Assembly: GCF_020731415.2 (NCBI RefSeq)
Contig: NZ_CP088273.1
Coordinates: 2,795,001-2,859,000 of the forward strand
Direction of reading: 5' to 3'
Source: Phyllobacterium sp. T1293
GTDB taxonomy: Bacteria > Pseudomonadota > Alphaproteobacteria > Rhizobiales > Rhizobiaceae
Length of the DNA: 64,000 bases
Part shown: positions 25,829-36,112 of the stretch, piece after piece
How the letters are laid out: each line of letters starts with the position of its first letter
How positions within the stretch are numbered: position 1 is the first letter of the stretch
The notes under the pieces: generated by a model
Seen by the model: the letters and a program-made list of their open reading frames with translations, nothing else
Told to the model about the DNA's origin: nothing
Database searches by the model: none
Translations under genes and position numbers: made by a program

Positions 25829-26166
25829 TGGTAAACACGCGCATCAGACGGAGCCTCATCACGGGCTCGCAAGCCATAGTCACGCATAACAGCCGCAATC
25901 CGCAGCCGGTAATCGGCAAAGACCCCGGCGCGGCCTGCGCTCTGGGCAGCGCGATGTTCCTCGGTCTGGCGCCAAGCCGCAACTGAGGCTTCGTCACGCC
26001 AGAATGACAGGGAAAGATAACGGTTCTCGTTGGCAAGGCTGCGGAACCGTTCGACGGAGATAAACCCGTCCATCTTTTCCAGAAGCGGGCGCAGATTGGC
26101 CGCCCGCTCGAAATATTCATGATCGAGACCTTCCGCAGGCTCAACTTCGAAAATCACCGCAATCAT
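25819..26166 (-). CDS. Antibiotic-biosynthesis-monooxygenase (ABM) domain protein
   Basis: A 115-residue dimeric alpha/beta-barrel type protein (MIAVIFEVEPAEGLDHEYFE, MDGFISVERF, YLSLSFWRDEASVAAWR, EHRAAQSAGR). ABM proteins are cofactorless monooxygenases, or haem or quinone handlers; no substrate is evident. Its start overlaps the preceding NIPSNAP gene by four bases (ATGA), so the two are translationally coupled. Confidence 0.85.
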   Translation of the reverse strand: MIAVIFEVEPAEGLDHEYFERAANLRPLLEKMDGFISVERFRSLANENRYLSLSFWRDEASVAAWRQTEEHRAAQSAGRAGVFADYRLRIAAVMRDYGLRARDEAPSDARVYHHA

Positions 26167-26492
26167 TTGATCAATCCCCCATTATTGCCAGTTACCCGGC
26201 ACAGGAACGTACGGTCCTCGCGGCGGATGAATTTTCTCTCACGCGAGAACTCGTAATTGGCACGGCCAAGCGGATCAGCCGTCAACCGGGCACGATAGGC
26301 CTCATAGGCCGCCAGATCTTCAATATTGTAAATACCATAGGCGAGCGTGGCAGAACCTTCATGCGGCGCATAATAGCCGATCAGATCGGCACCGCAGCGC
26401 GGGATCGCCTCGTTCCAGTTGCGCGCATAGTCAACGAACGCATCTTTCTGATACGGATCGATTTCATATCTGATAATGCAGGTGATGCTCAT
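26163..26492 (-). CDS. NIPSNAP family protein
   Basis: A 109-residue protein with the NIPSNAP pattern (ITCIIRYEIDPYQKDAFVDYA, then LIGYYAPHEGSATLAYGIYN, then ERKFIRREDRTFL). It has the same ferredoxin-like fold as the ABM protein encoded immediately downstream, so the pair may form a hetero-oligomer. Function is unknown. Confidence 0.85.
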   Translation of the reverse strand: MSITCIIRYEIDPYQKDAFVDYARNWNEAIPRCGADLIGYYAPHEGSATLAYGIYNIEDLAAYEAYRARLTADPLGRANYEFSRERKFIRREDRTFLCRVTGNNGGLIK

Positions 26493-26570
26493 AATGGCCG
26501 CTCCCTTGTGTGGACTGGCCTTTTGTAGAGCGGGCTGGCGCGTTGATGCTTCGATCCCGGCCGAAGTGTT

Positions 26571-26593
26571 GACCCGGCGCCAGGCGCCGGGTC
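26571..26593. terminator. Hairpin after cysK
   Basis: GACCCGGCGC and GCGCCGGGTC form a perfect ten-pair stem with a three-base loop, ten bases after the cysK stop. There is no long T-run on either side, so it may act as a message stabiliser as much as a terminator. Confidence 0.5.
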
Positions 26594-26602
26594 AAAGATT
26601 AA

Positions 26603-27577
<975 letters not shown>

Positions 27578-27715
27578 GAAAGTGCTCCCTCGAATTGGAC
27601 AGGTTGATATCTTATGGCGCGAGCATGAAAATTCATAGTCGAACTCATGCGCAATTGCCCTGTCATTGAGAAAAATCTGCTAATATAGATATCCTATTAG
27701 AATAAAATTCTACAT

Positions 27716-28336
27716 TCACGAGGCCCGGCCAGCGATGGCCAAAGCGGCACCCGCCATGAATGCCGCCGCTGTCCGGTTCAGTCTTTTCAAGGCACGCGGA
27801 GATTGCAGGAACCAGCGTGCTTTGGAAGCAAGCGCGAGATAAGGCACGAGCACGACAATCAAAGTCAGAACTGTCACCACGGCCAATACGGCATAATCCG
27901 CCAGCGTAATGGCGTGCAGATCAATCAGGGTCGGCGTGAGCGCGATATAGAAGATCATGGTTTTCGGATTGCCCAGCGTTACCGCAAGGCCCGAGAGAAT
28001 ACCGGAAACAACGCCGCCATTGCTGCGTTTGGCTTCAATCTTTTCAGCCGAAATGCCGGAGTTCCAGAAACACCAGGCAAGATAGGCAAGGTAGGCCACG
28101 CCAGCCCATTTGATCAGCAGAAACACGGTGCCAAAAGTCTGCGCGACCATGGCAAGGCCAAGCACCACGGCGGTCAGATAAGTCAGATCGCCAATGACGA
28201 GGCCAAAAGACATATACAGCGCCGAGCGGAAACCCGAACCCAGCGCACGCGCAATCAGCGCGGTAATACCCGGCCCGGGAATGGCGGCAGCAATGGCAAG
28301 AGCGCCCGAATAGGTGATGAAACCGGCAAGTGTCAT
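27716..28336 (-). CDS. LysE/RhtB family exporter
   Basis: A 206-residue inner-membrane protein with about six spans and the LysE family motifs AAIPGPGITALIARALGSGFR near the N-terminus and LGNPKTMIFYIAL in the middle. Members export amino acids or related metabolites; substrate is not evident. ATG 28336 is preferred to a TTG two codons upstream. Confidence 0.9.
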   Translation of the reverse strand: MTLAGFITYSGALAIAAAIPGPGITALIARALGSGFRSALYMSFGLVIGDLTYLTAVVLGLAMVAQTFGTVFLLIKWAGVAYLAYLAWCFWNSGISAEKIEAKRSNGGVVSGILSGLAVTLGNPKTMIFYIALTPTLIDLHAITLADYAVLAVVTVLTLIVVLVPYLALASKARWFLQSPRALKRLNRTAAAFMAGAALAIAGRAS

Positions 28337-28428
28337 GATCAATCTCTATGTGGAACAGACGGCGAGAATACTCTGATTTTTTACGCTGGCAACACGGCTT
28401 AAAAAAACCGCCGAACCAAGGCAGCGTT

Positions 28429-28836
28429 TCAATTTTCAGGACTGGAGAAATTTATGATGACATCTTTCAACTCATCATAAAGGGCCGGATTTTCCGCAAT
28501 CACATCATAGGGCGCACAACGGATAATTGCACGAATGCTGCTTTTCGCCAGCAGGTCAAAACTCTTTGCTCTGGATGGCTTGATGATTTCAGGCTTGCCG
28601 ATAATCGTACCATCCTTGTCCAATTTGAACTTCACAGTGACGGTTCGTGCAATATCCTTACGCGTATCTGGTATATTCCAGCAGGCCTGAATACTCAGTC
28701 TAATCTTTTGAGCAATTGCTTGGACTTGCAGATCCAAAGCCTTTTTGTCGGAAGCCTGAACTGCTGATGTCCCAAGGGATATCGCCAAAGAAAAAGCCAT
28801 GACAGCGCGTCCAACCATCCCTGACACCCCATTCAT
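28429..28836 (-). CDS. Periplasmic TonB/TolA C-terminal-like protein
   Basis: A 135-residue secreted protein with a signal peptide (cleavage near VQAS-DKKA). Its C-terminal ~90 residues match the TolA/TonB C-terminal fold: CWNIPDTRKDIARTVTVKFK, then LDKDGTIIGKP, then SSIRAIIRCAPYDV. It lacks the transmembrane anchor and long helix of TolA. The start overlaps the preceding dehydratase gene by four bases, an odd partner for an envelope protein. Confidence 0.7.
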   Translation of the reverse strand: MNGVSGMVGRAVMAFSLAISLGTSAVQASDKKALDLQVQAIAQKIRLSIQACWNIPDTRKDIARTVTVKFKLDKDGTIIGKPEIIKPSRAKSFDLLAKSSIRAIIRCAPYDVIAENPALYDELKDVIINFSSPEN

Positions 28837-29837
28837 AGCACCAGAAAACCCTGTCCCAACGGATCATCATCCTCGACGATAAACTCCGCCTTGCCGCTGT
28901 AATAGGCATGCCCGGAAACACGCGCCGTAATGGCATCGAACGCGCCCGCCTTTGTTGTCGAAGCCACAGCCCCGGCAAAACGCGAACCGACAATGCTTTC
29001 AAAAATCCGGGCCTGACTTGCGTGAATCTGGCCCTTGGCATGCATGGCGGCAAGACGCGCTGTCACGCCCGATCCCGTTGGCGAGCGATCCAGCTGCGCA
29101 TCGGCAAAAATGCAGACATTCTTTGTTGGTGCTTCCGACCAGCTATCGAGCCCGTCGGTCAGGATCGTACCATAGAGAAAGGCAAGGTCCTTATGATCCG
29201 GATGTTCCAGCGGCACAGCTTCTTTCACGGCCTCGGTCAAAAGCGTTGCCGCATCGATGAATTTGCGGGCGGGATCGCGGCCAAACTCCAGACCAAACTG
29301 CTGGCAATGGGCGAGCGCATAATAGGCGCCGCCATAGGCCACATCGAATGTGACTTCGCCATAGGGTTGAAGATTGATGGTGCGGTCTCCAGCAAACAGG
29401 AAAGCCGGAACACTCTCGAACGAGACACTGGCTGACTTGCCGTCCTTCACCTCAACCGAGGCCACCACCATGCCACAGGGGCATTCGATATGAACCGTGG
29501 TGACAGGCTCGACCTTTGCCACCAGACCATAATCAATGGCGTAGCGGCCAAGCGCGAGGATCGCGTGGCCACACATGGTCGAATAGCCTTCATTGTGCAT
29601 AAAGAGCACGGCGAGATCAGCGCCGGGTAAATTCGGTTCGACCAGCAGCGCGCCATACATATCAAAATGACCGCGCGGCTCGAACATCAGAATCTTGCGC
29701 AAATGGTCAAGATTGTCCCTGACATAGGCGCGCTTCTCGAGGATCGTGCCTTTTGGAAGTACAGGATACCCCCCGGTGATGATACGCAGCGGTTCGCCGC
29801 CCGTGTGCATATCGACAACAGTCAGTGGCGCGGCCAT
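28833..29837 (-). CDS. Trans-3-hydroxy-L-proline dehydratase
   Basis: A 334-residue proline-racemase-fold enzyme. The first active-site residue, Cys89 (MCGHAILALGRY), is present, while the second position is Thr254 (DRSPTGSG) rather than Cys. Within the family, Cys/Cys enzymes are racemases or 4-hydroxyproline epimerases and Cys/Thr enzymes are trans-3-hydroxy-L-proline dehydratases that yield pyrroline-2-carboxylate. It shares an operon with a HAD phosphatase (one-base overlap) and a TolA-like gene (four-base overlap). Confidence 0.88.
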   Translation of the reverse strand: MAAPLTVVDMHTGGEPLRIITGGYPVLPKGTILEKRAYVRDNLDHLRKILMFEPRGHFDMYGALLVEPNLPGADLAVLFMHNEGYSTMCGHAILALGRYAIDYGLVAKVEPVTTVHIECPCGMVVASVEVKDGKSASVSFESVPAFLFAGDRTINLQPYGEVTFDVAYGGAYYALAHCQQFGLEFGRDPARKFIDAATLLTEAVKEAVPLEHPDHKDLAFLYGTILTDGLDSWSEAPTKNVCIFADAQLDRSPTGSGVTARLAAMHAKGQIHASQARIFESIVGSRFAGAVASTTKAGAFDAITARVSGHAYYSGKAEFIVEDDDPLGQGFLVL

Positions 29838-30493
29838 CAGGCAATTCCCAGAAGCGCGGGCAGCTTGCGCATATCGTCGAAGAGGATACCGCCCGCCGCG
29901 ACAAGACCTTCATGGTCAGCATGTTCATCGCCGCAATAGGAAAAGACGCGCATTCCTGCCGCTGTTCCGGCGGTGGTACCGGCAACGCTGTCTTCAATCA
30001 CCACGGAGCGGGATGGTTCAAAACCCATCTGCTTTGCCGCATGCAGGAAGAGATCAGGGAACGGCTTGCCCCGCGCCACCATCGAAGCGCTGTAAAGCAC
30101 GTCCTGAAAGTGGCCGATCAGCCCGGTTTTCCCGAGGGTCAGGTGCATTTTTTCGATATTGGCCGAGGACGCCACGCAATAGGCAAGCCGGGCCTGTTTC
30201 ACCGCATCAATGACATCCTCAATATGCGGGATGGCCTCGACGCCGTTTTCAAAGATGACTGGAATCGCCTGATACCAGCGCTCAACGAAATCCTCACCCA
30301 GCGAATAGCCTTCCGCTTCGACCTTTTCCTTCACGGCGCGCATCGGCATGCCGCACAGGTTCTTGCGCGCTTCGTCGAAGGTGATGGAATAGCCCGAAGC
30401 ATTGAGCATCTTGATGAGATGCTGATTGGCAAGGGTTTCGGTATCGACCAGAACCCCGTCACAGTCGAAAATCACCAGATCGGGGCGCGTCAT
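29837..30493 (-). CDS. HAD-family phosphatase (beta-phosphoglucomutase-like subgroup)
   Basis: A 218-residue HAD hydrolase: motif I DCDGVLVDTE, motif II VASSA, the motif III lysine in ARGKPFPDLF, and motif IV VIEDSVAG. The cap insertion is of the phosphoglycolate phosphatase/PGMB type. It probably dephosphorylates a small sugar phosphate. It lies two bases after the PEP-mutase-family gene and shares one base with the dehydratase gene. Confidence 0.9.
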   Translation of the reverse strand: MTRPDLVIFDCDGVLVDTETLANQHLIKMLNASGYSITFDEARKNLCGMPMRAVKEKVEAEGYSLGEDFVERWYQAIPVIFENGVEAIPHIEDVIDAVKQARLAYCVASSANIEKMHLTLGKTGLIGHFQDVLYSASMVARGKPFPDLFLHAAKQMGFEPSRSVVIEDSVAGTTAGTAAGMRVFSYCGDEHADHEGLVAAGGILFDDMRKLPALLGIA

Positions 30494-30495
30494 AT

Positions 30496-31314
30496 TTACT
30501 TGTCCTTGTCGATGCCTTGGGAATAAAGATTTTGCAGCTCTGCGAACGTCACACCTGCAGTTGAGAACCCAAACGTACCATTATCGAGCACTTCGCGAGC
30601 CGCATCGCGAATAGCGGTAAAGGCGGCTGTGGTCAGCCTTGGTCCCAGCGAAACACGCCGCACACCAACGGCCGCCAATTCACTGACACTGAGCGGCGCC
30701 GGAGCCAAAACGCTGACCGGCTTCGACACCGACGCGCAGATGGTGCGGATACTTTCAAGATCGGAAATGCCGGGGGCGAACAGCACATCGGCGCCCGCCT
30801 TGTCAAAAGCCTGCAGTCGCTTGATGGTATCATCAAGGTCGCGACGGCCACGCAGGAAGTTTTCGGCCCGGGCGGTGAAAACGAAATCATTCTTCAATGC
30901 TCGGGCAGCTTCCGCAGCCGCTGCAACACGTTCAACCGCATGGGAAAAATCGTAAATCGGCTTATCCGGGTCGCCGGAAAAATCCTCAATGGAACAACCG
31001 GCAAGACCCGCAGCTTCCGCAGCAAAGATCGTTTCGCCCGCGCTGTCGGCGCTATCGCCCTTGCCTTTTTCCAGATCACCGGAGACAGGCAGGTCAGTTG
31101 CCGTAACCAGATCGCGGCAATGCTGCATCATGACATCAAAGGTAATGGCGCCATCGGGCAGAGCGCGCGAAAAGGCAAATCCGGCACTGCTGGTCGCCAG
31201 AGCCTTAAAGCCTAGAGAACCGAGAAACTGTGCTGTACCGGGGTCCCATGGATTGGGCATCAAGAGAATTTCCGGCCCCTGATGCAGCTGACGGAAAATC
31301 TTGCCCTTGTCCAT
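30496..31314 (-). CDS. Isocitrate lyase/PEP mutase family protein
   Basis: A 272-residue (beta/alpha)8 enzyme of the PEP mutase/2-methylisocitrate lyase superfamily: LLMPNPWDPGTAQFLGSLGF, then ATSSAGFAFSRALPDG, then GCSIEDFSGDP, then FTARAENFLRG. The lyase catalytic Cys loop (KKCGH) is not present, so it is a C-C or C-P bond enzyme of unknown substrate. It is 22 bases from dut and leads into the HAD and dehydratase genes. Confidence 0.85.
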   Translation of the reverse strand: MDKGKIFRQLHQGPEILLMPNPWDPGTAQFLGSLGFKALATSSAGFAFSRALPDGAITFDVMMQHCRDLVTATDLPVSGDLEKGKGDSADSAGETIFAAEAAGLAGCSIEDFSGDPDKPIYDFSHAVERVAAAAEAARALKNDFVFTARAENFLRGRRDLDDTIKRLQAFDKAGADVLFAPGISDLESIRTICASVSKPVSVLAPAPLSVSELAAVGVRRVSLGPRLTTAAFTAIRDAAREVLDNGTFGFSTAGVTFAELQNLYSQGIDKDK

Positions 31315-31336
31315 GATATCCTCCTACATCATCAAC

Positions 31337-31822
31337 TTACGACGTTCCCGTTGATCCGAACCCTCCGGCACCGCGTGCCGTCTCACTGGCATGCTGCCGC
31401 TCTTCAACGGCAAGCTGGACCACTGGAGCCAGCACGACCTGCGCAATGCGCATGCCACGCTCGACATAGAAATCGTCATCTCCGAGATTGATCAGGATTA
31501 CTTTTACCTCACCCCGATAGTCGGAATCAATGGTTCCCGGTGTGTTAAGGCAGGTAATTCCGTTCTTGAGCGCAAGGCCGGAACGCGGCCTGACCTGCGC
31601 TTCATACCCCTCAGGGATTTCGAAGATCAAACCGGTGGGAACCAATGCCCGTCGACCGGGTAACAAAAGGAGCGGCCTGTCCTCCGGCACGGCGGCACGC
31701 AGATCCATGCCGGCAGAACCTGATGTTTCATAGGAGGGCAAATCAAGGTCCTGCCCATGCGGCAGCCTGACAAGACCGAGAGCGGGACGCACAGATCGTG
31801 CGGAATCGGATGATTGAGACAT
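31337..31822 (-). CDS. dut: dUTP diphosphatase
   Basis: A 161-residue trimeric dUTPase. All five motifs are visible: [33 protein letters not shown] and [10 protein letters not shown]. It hydrolyses dUTP to dUMP, keeping uracil out of DNA. In several Brucellaceae dut follows coaBC; here coaBC is about 10 kb away. Confidence 0.95.
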   Translation of the reverse strand: MSQSSDSARSVRPALGLVRLPHGQDLDLPSYETSGSAGMDLRAAVPEDRPLLLLPGRRALVPTGLIFEIPEGYEAQVRPRSGLALKNGITCLNTPGTIDSDYRGEVKVILINLGDDDFYVERGMRIAQVVLAPVVQLAVEERQHASETARGAGGFGSTGTS

Positions 31823-31985
31823 GAGATCACCTTTTTCACCAGTCCGCGGGATTGGTCAACCGGCAAGATTTGCCGCGATCATTCTTTGCACACAATCTCT
31901 TTCTAGCTGTCAATGCGGCCAGACGATTCCCAAGCGCCGCGTGACGCGCTATTGTCAGCCATATCAGACGTGAATCGGGTGAATC

Positions 31986-32795
31986 ATGTGTCGTTGGGCA
32001 GCCTATCTCGGACCTCAGCTTTATCTGGAAGATGTCATTGCCTCGCCCTGTCATTCGCTGATCGCCCAAAGCCATGACGCCCATGAAGCCAAGACCCGCA
32101 CCAATGGCGATGGTTTCGGCGTTGCCTGGTATGGCGAGCGCTCCGAGCCCGGCCTTTACCGTGATATCCTTCCCGCCTGGTCCGACCAGAACCTGAAGAG
32201 CCTTTCCCGGCAAATCCGTTCCCACCTGTTTCTCGCCCATGTGCGCGCTTCCACCGGCGGCGCAACCAGCCGGACCAATTGCCACCCGTTTGTCTCGGGC
32301 AAATGGAGCTTTATGCATAACGGGCAGATCGGCCACTTTGACAAGCTGCGGCGCGGGCTGGAAGCCAAGCTCGATGATGCGCTCTATGTGCAAAAGCTTG
32401 GATCAACGGACTCGGAACTGATTTTCCTGCTTATGCTGCAACACGGGCTCGACAAAGACCCGGCACAGTCGCTGGTCGAGACGGTCAATGTGATCACGGC
32501 GGAAGCGGAGCGCGCCGGTGTGCCCCCCTTCATCCGCCTGACGGCTGCCTTTTCCGACGGCGCACAGCTTTATGCGGTGCGCTACGCCACGGATCGCTTT
32601 GCCCCGACGCTCTATACGGCGACCCTTTCACCAAGCTCAGGCCTTTGCGTTGTCTCGGAGCCACTCGATGGTGAAGCGGAGAACTGGATGCCCGTGCCGC
32701 CGAACAGTTTCGTGACGGTCAAGAACAGCAAGCGCATCGCCATTGAGCCTTTTATGGCGCAGGAGAAATCCGGTCCGGTGCTGGAGAGTGTTTAG
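31986..32795 (+). CDS. Class II glutamine amidotransferase
   Basis: A 269-residue protein of the YafJ/EgtC-like Ntn-hydrolase family. The catalytic Cys2 (MCRWAAYLG) follows the initiator Met; NGDGFGVAWY, AHVRASTGG and SFMHNGQI are the glutamine-site motifs. It is expected to release ammonia from a gamma-glutamyl substrate. No ergothioneine genes are nearby. It is divergent from dut. Confidence 0.88.
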   Translation: MCRWAAYLGPQLYLEDVIASPCHSLIAQSHDAHEAKTRTNGDGFGVAWYGERSEPGLYRDILPAWSDQNLKSLSRQIRSHLFLAHVRASTGGATSRTNCHPFVSGKWSFMHNGQIGHFDKLRRGLEAKLDDALYVQKLGSTDSELIFLLMLQHGLDKDPAQSLVETVNVITAEAERAGVPPFIRLTAAFSDGAQLYAVRYATDRFAPTLYTATLSPSSGLCVVSEPLDGEAENWMPVPPNSFVTVKNSKRIAIEPFMAQEKSGPVLESV

Positions 32796-33172
32796 GCCCC
32801 ATGTAATCACGTCGGCAATTTTAGCCGGTTGCGATTTTATTGGCGATTGTCGTCCGACGACGGTGATCACCTCTTCCAAGCCGCCTGCTTAGACGAAGGT
32901 ATTATTTACACAGGCACTCCAGGCCGCATAAAATGCCACCATAGTTTTAGTCCAACGACATAAATCAATTCACAAAATATCTATTCTTGATCATACCGCA
33001 AGCGCAGCTAATATATAGACTTATAACCGCATAAATGTACTTACTTTTTATTATAGACACTATATCTCACATCCCATTTTTTGCGAAAATACCGATATGT
33101 ACTGATATTTCTTGACTGTACGCTTGGTCGATTTGCGCCTGTATTCAACAAATCGCTTTTCAGGAATAATCA
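32796..33172 (+). other. AT-rich gene-free interval before the glycan-type island
   Basis: These 377 bases change abruptly from GC-rich to AT-rich. They contain a GGTGATCACC palindrome at 32862-32871 but no convincing promoter or coding frame. The composition shift marks the left side of the island that runs to about 37.4 kb. Confidence 0.6.
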
Positions 33173-33988
33173 ATGAAAACTCCGAATTCAGACGCCTCAA
33201 CTTGCGTTGTGAAGAACTCAAGTCGGGAAGACAGAAGTCTGGACTTCAGAGAACGCTCTCACAAGCGCTATTGGTGGTTCCGAGTTTCTGGAACAAATTA
33301 TGTGCCGCCGGTGTTTGCAAGTTTAAGCGATGAGGAATGGAGCCTCATTGAGGCGTGGTATGAAGACACTGAACGCAAATTTGAAAACCCCGGAGAAATA
33401 GGCATTTCCGGCTTTTCAATATTAGCCGGCTTGATTAGCGGGAATGGAATATCCTCCATTGTACAATGCGGACACTACGTTGGATTCTCCACCCTTCTTC
33501 TGGCTTTCCTGCTACGAAAGATGGGGAAGCCAAACTCGATTTTCAGTATTGATATTGATCCGCGCGTTACTGAATACACGGCGGACTGGCTTCGTCGAGC
33601 AGAGCTAGAAGAGTATGTTGAGCTTCATGTCGGCAATTCCTCCAGCATCGAAGCAAAGAATGCGGCATGCAGTTGGCTTCAAAACTCACCGGAACTCATC
33701 TTCATTGATTCTTCTCACCAATTCTCTCATACGCTTGAAGAACTAGACCTGTGGTATGGTGAATTAAAGCCTGGTGGCTTTCTTTGTCTCCACGATACTT
33801 CCATTTTCGCCCAAACATTTGACACGACGGGGCGTGGCGGCGTGCTGGCTGCAGCCGACAAATGGATTGATGATAGACAAATCCCGGCAATATTAATCAA
33901 TAGATTTGTTGATGGAACTCAGCCGATTGACAACCTGACATATAGAGATGGGTGCGGCTTCGGCATTATCCAGAAACCGTGGCAATAA
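33173..33988 (+). CDS. Class I SAM-dependent methyltransferase (Methyltransf_24-like)
   Basis: A 271-residue protein with AGGA eight bases before the ATG. A Rossmann-type region starts at VQCGHYVGFSTLLLAFLL, with SIDIDPRVTEYTADWL (acidic SAM-ribose contact), LIFIDSSHQFSHTLEELDLW and LKPGGFLCLHDT. It resembles methyltransferases of surface polysaccharide clusters. The gene is AT-richer than its flanks and precedes a glycosyltransferase, suggesting methylation of a glycan; this is inferred. Confidence 0.78.
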   Translation: MKTPNSDASTCVVKNSSREDRSLDFRERSHKRYWWFRVSGTNYVPPVFASLSDEEWSLIEAWYEDTERKFENPGEIGISGFSILAGLISGNGISSIVQCGHYVGFSTLLLAFLLRKMGKPNSIFSIDIDPRVTEYTADWLRRAELEEYVELHVGNSSSIEAKNAACSWLQNSPELIFIDSSHQFSHTLEELDLWYGELKPGGFLCLHDTSIFAQTFDTTGRGGVLAAADKWIDDRQIPAILINRFVDGTQPIDNLTYRDGCGFGIIQKPWQ

Positions 33989-34096
33989 TAATAAGTAACA
34001 ATCAATAAATAATCGAAACTATCTTCGAATTTTATTTATACTATAAAACAAATTTTCCCGAATATTTTTAATATATTTACATTGACAAGAAACGAA

Positions 34097-36112
34097 ATGA
34101 TCGCAACATATTCTCCTTTCAAGAAGCGTGTGGCTTGGCTTGTGCCTGCGCCCATTCCAGGCTCGGGCGGCCATAGAACAATCATCAATCATGCGTCGTT
34201 TTTGGCCGAACAGGGTTGGGAAACGTCATTCTTTGTCGACACCAACGATTCTCCGCAGGAGATCAAACGGACTTTCGAAAAGCTGTTCTACAAGGCGCCC
34301 ATAACCTATCGGTCGGGGTTAACAGTGGATGGCAACTTTTCTGCTGTCATTGCCACTGCTTGGTGGACTGCGATTTCAGCAGCGCGATCAGAGCATATCC
34401 CAAACCGACTATACTTCGTTCAAGATTACGAACCGCATTTCAACCCAATGGGTTCCAACCATCTGAGTGCAGTCGATTCATACAAGCTGGGACTTAAACC
34501 AATTACGATAGGCCGCTGGCTTGCGAACAAATTGCAAAGCGACTTTGGTTGTCAGCCCCAGTTTTTCGACTTCGGTGTGGATCACAGCACATATTTTCCT
34601 ATCGCAGGAAACCGCGAAAACGCTGTCTGCATTCTCTATCAGGATGACAAACCACGGCGCTGCGCGGAAATGATCACGGAGGCTGTACATGCAATCCGTT
34701 TTCACAGACCAGACACCAAAATCTACTTGTATGGGCAAGCAGCCGCGCCAGCTATCAGCGGAACGCATCACCTCGGATTGCTCTCACGCCAGCAATGCAA
34801 CGATTTATACAATCAATGCCGGGTCGGCATTTGCCTCAGCGCAACCAACCCCTCTCGAATCCCATTTGAGATGATGGCATCCGGTTTGCCGGTCGTTGAT
34901 CTACATTCAGAAAATAACCTGTTTGAACACGTCGATGAAACTGTTCTGTTGTCCGAACCAGATCCCTATTCGATAGCGGAAGCAGTCCTTAGAATACTGG
35001 AATCACCTGAAGAATTTCAGCGGCGGCACGAAAAATGCATCGAAGTGACATGCAGACGTTCCGAACAGAACGAAAAATCGCAATTTGCGGCGGCTTTTAA
35101 CAATATTGTTCAAGGACGCAAGCTCGTCAAACTAAAGCTGGAACCACTATACAAGGCCCCGGCCGTCAAGGCGGGAGGGCGCGTTCCTTCGAAGATATCA
35201 AGTGTCCATTTGAAGCGCCTGCAACATCGCCTTAAGGATCACGTCGAGCCCACTATTCAACTGATGAGGGACGAAGCGGCGGCAGCATTGACTGCCATTC
35301 GGCAAATATCGCCGCGTGAATTTAGCCAGAAAACGATACAGGAGCTTCTTGGTGATGGGGCTGTGTTATCTTTAGATGTGTGGGACACGCTGATCAGGCG
35401 AAACGTCTCACCAGACGAGATAAAACTTAGAACGGCTAAGTTTATCACAAGCACCTATCGCGACCACATTGATAAATTCTATTGGCAACCCCTGCGGATG
35501 CTGGCGTTACGGCGCCTGTGTGAAAAAATGATAGGGGAGGAGAATGAAGAAGCGGGCCGGGATGATGAGTACACGATAGATGATGTTTTTAAACGCATGT
35601 ATGAACTGGCATTTCTGCACAAGAGCCAGAAATCCTCAGAACAATTTATTTATGCGATGGTCAATTTTGAGATCAGTCAGGAAATCTCCGTCTCCAGTGT
35701 CGATGAGGAAATATATCGGCTCCTCAAGAATCTGAAAAACAGGACTATTCTCCTATCCGATTTTTATATGGGAAAATCTTATCTAAGCCGCATCCTGACT
35801 GGCATAGGCCTCGATATTAATAATATTCAAATTTTTGTCTCGTGTGATCTGGGCTTCAGCAAGCGCACCGGCCATCTTTATCCGGCGGTAGCAACTCATC
35901 TGGGTATAATGCCGGAGTCTATAATTCATATAGGCGACAACGAGTATTCTGACGTCACTCAGGCGCGCAACAACGGATTACGGGCCATCTATTACCGGCC
36001 CGAGAGGCCGATGAGCGGCGCGCTGGCCAATTATCCGAGTGGGTTGGAAAGCTCTCCGGATATTCCCGCGAATCTGCAAAGGCCATCAGTTCTGCTGATA
36101 AGCTTGGGTTGA
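34097..36112 (+). CDS. Glycosyltransferase fused to a HAD-type hydrolase domain
   Basis: A 671-residue protein. Residues ~10-340 form a WsaF/GT4-like glycosyltransferase (VAWLVPAPIPGSGGHRTIIN, LYFVQDYEPHFNP, RIPFEMMASGLPVV). Residues ~430-640 form a HAD domain with motif I SLDVWDTLIRR, motif II LLSDFYM and motif IV GDNEYSDV, close to COG5610 predicted hydrolases. ATG 34097 is used rather than TTG 34082. It ends in TGATG overlapping the next gene. Its last ~30 residues (after IYYRPERP) may be out of frame, since the next gene's frame is open and protein-like over the same stretch. Likely role: surface glycan assembly. Confidence 0.78.
   Translation: MIATYSPFKKRVAWLVPAPIPGSGGHRTIINHASFLAEQGWETSFFVDTNDSPQEIKRTFEKLFYKAPITYRSGLTVDGNFSAVIATAWWTAISAARSEHIPNRLYFVQDYEPHFNPMGSNHLSAVDSYKLGLKPITIGRWLANKLQSDFGCQPQFFDFGVDHSTYFPIAGNRENAVCILYQDDKPRRCAEMITEAVHAIRFHRPDTKIYLYGQAAAPAISGTHHLGLLSRQQCNDLYNQCRVGICLSATNPSRIPFEMMASGLPVVDLHSENNLFEHVDETVLLSEPDPYSIAEAVLRILESPEEFQRRHEKCIEVTCRRSEQNEKSQFAAAFNNIVQGRKLVKLKLEPLYKAPAVKAGGRVPSKISSVHLKRLQHRLKDHVEPTIQLMRDEAAAALTAIRQISPREFSQKTIQELLGDGAVLSLDVWDTLIRRNVSPDEIKLRTAKFITSTYRDHIDKFYWQPLRMLALRRLCEKMIGEENEEAGRDDEYTIDDVFKRMYELAFLHKSQKSSEQFIYAMVNFEISQEISVSSVDEEIYRLLKNLKNRTILLSDFYMGKSYLSRILTGIGLDINNIQIFVSCDLGFSKRTGHLYPAVATHLGIMPESIIHIGDNEYSDVTQARNNGLRAIYYRPERPMSGALANYPSGLESSPDIPANLQRPSVLLISLG

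Noticed and set aside
27680..27712. Second Irr box before cysK (TAGAAT-AAA-ATTCTA)
   Set aside because: The GAA-to-TTC spacing is five bases rather than the three of the ICE motif, and cysK has no clear iron link.
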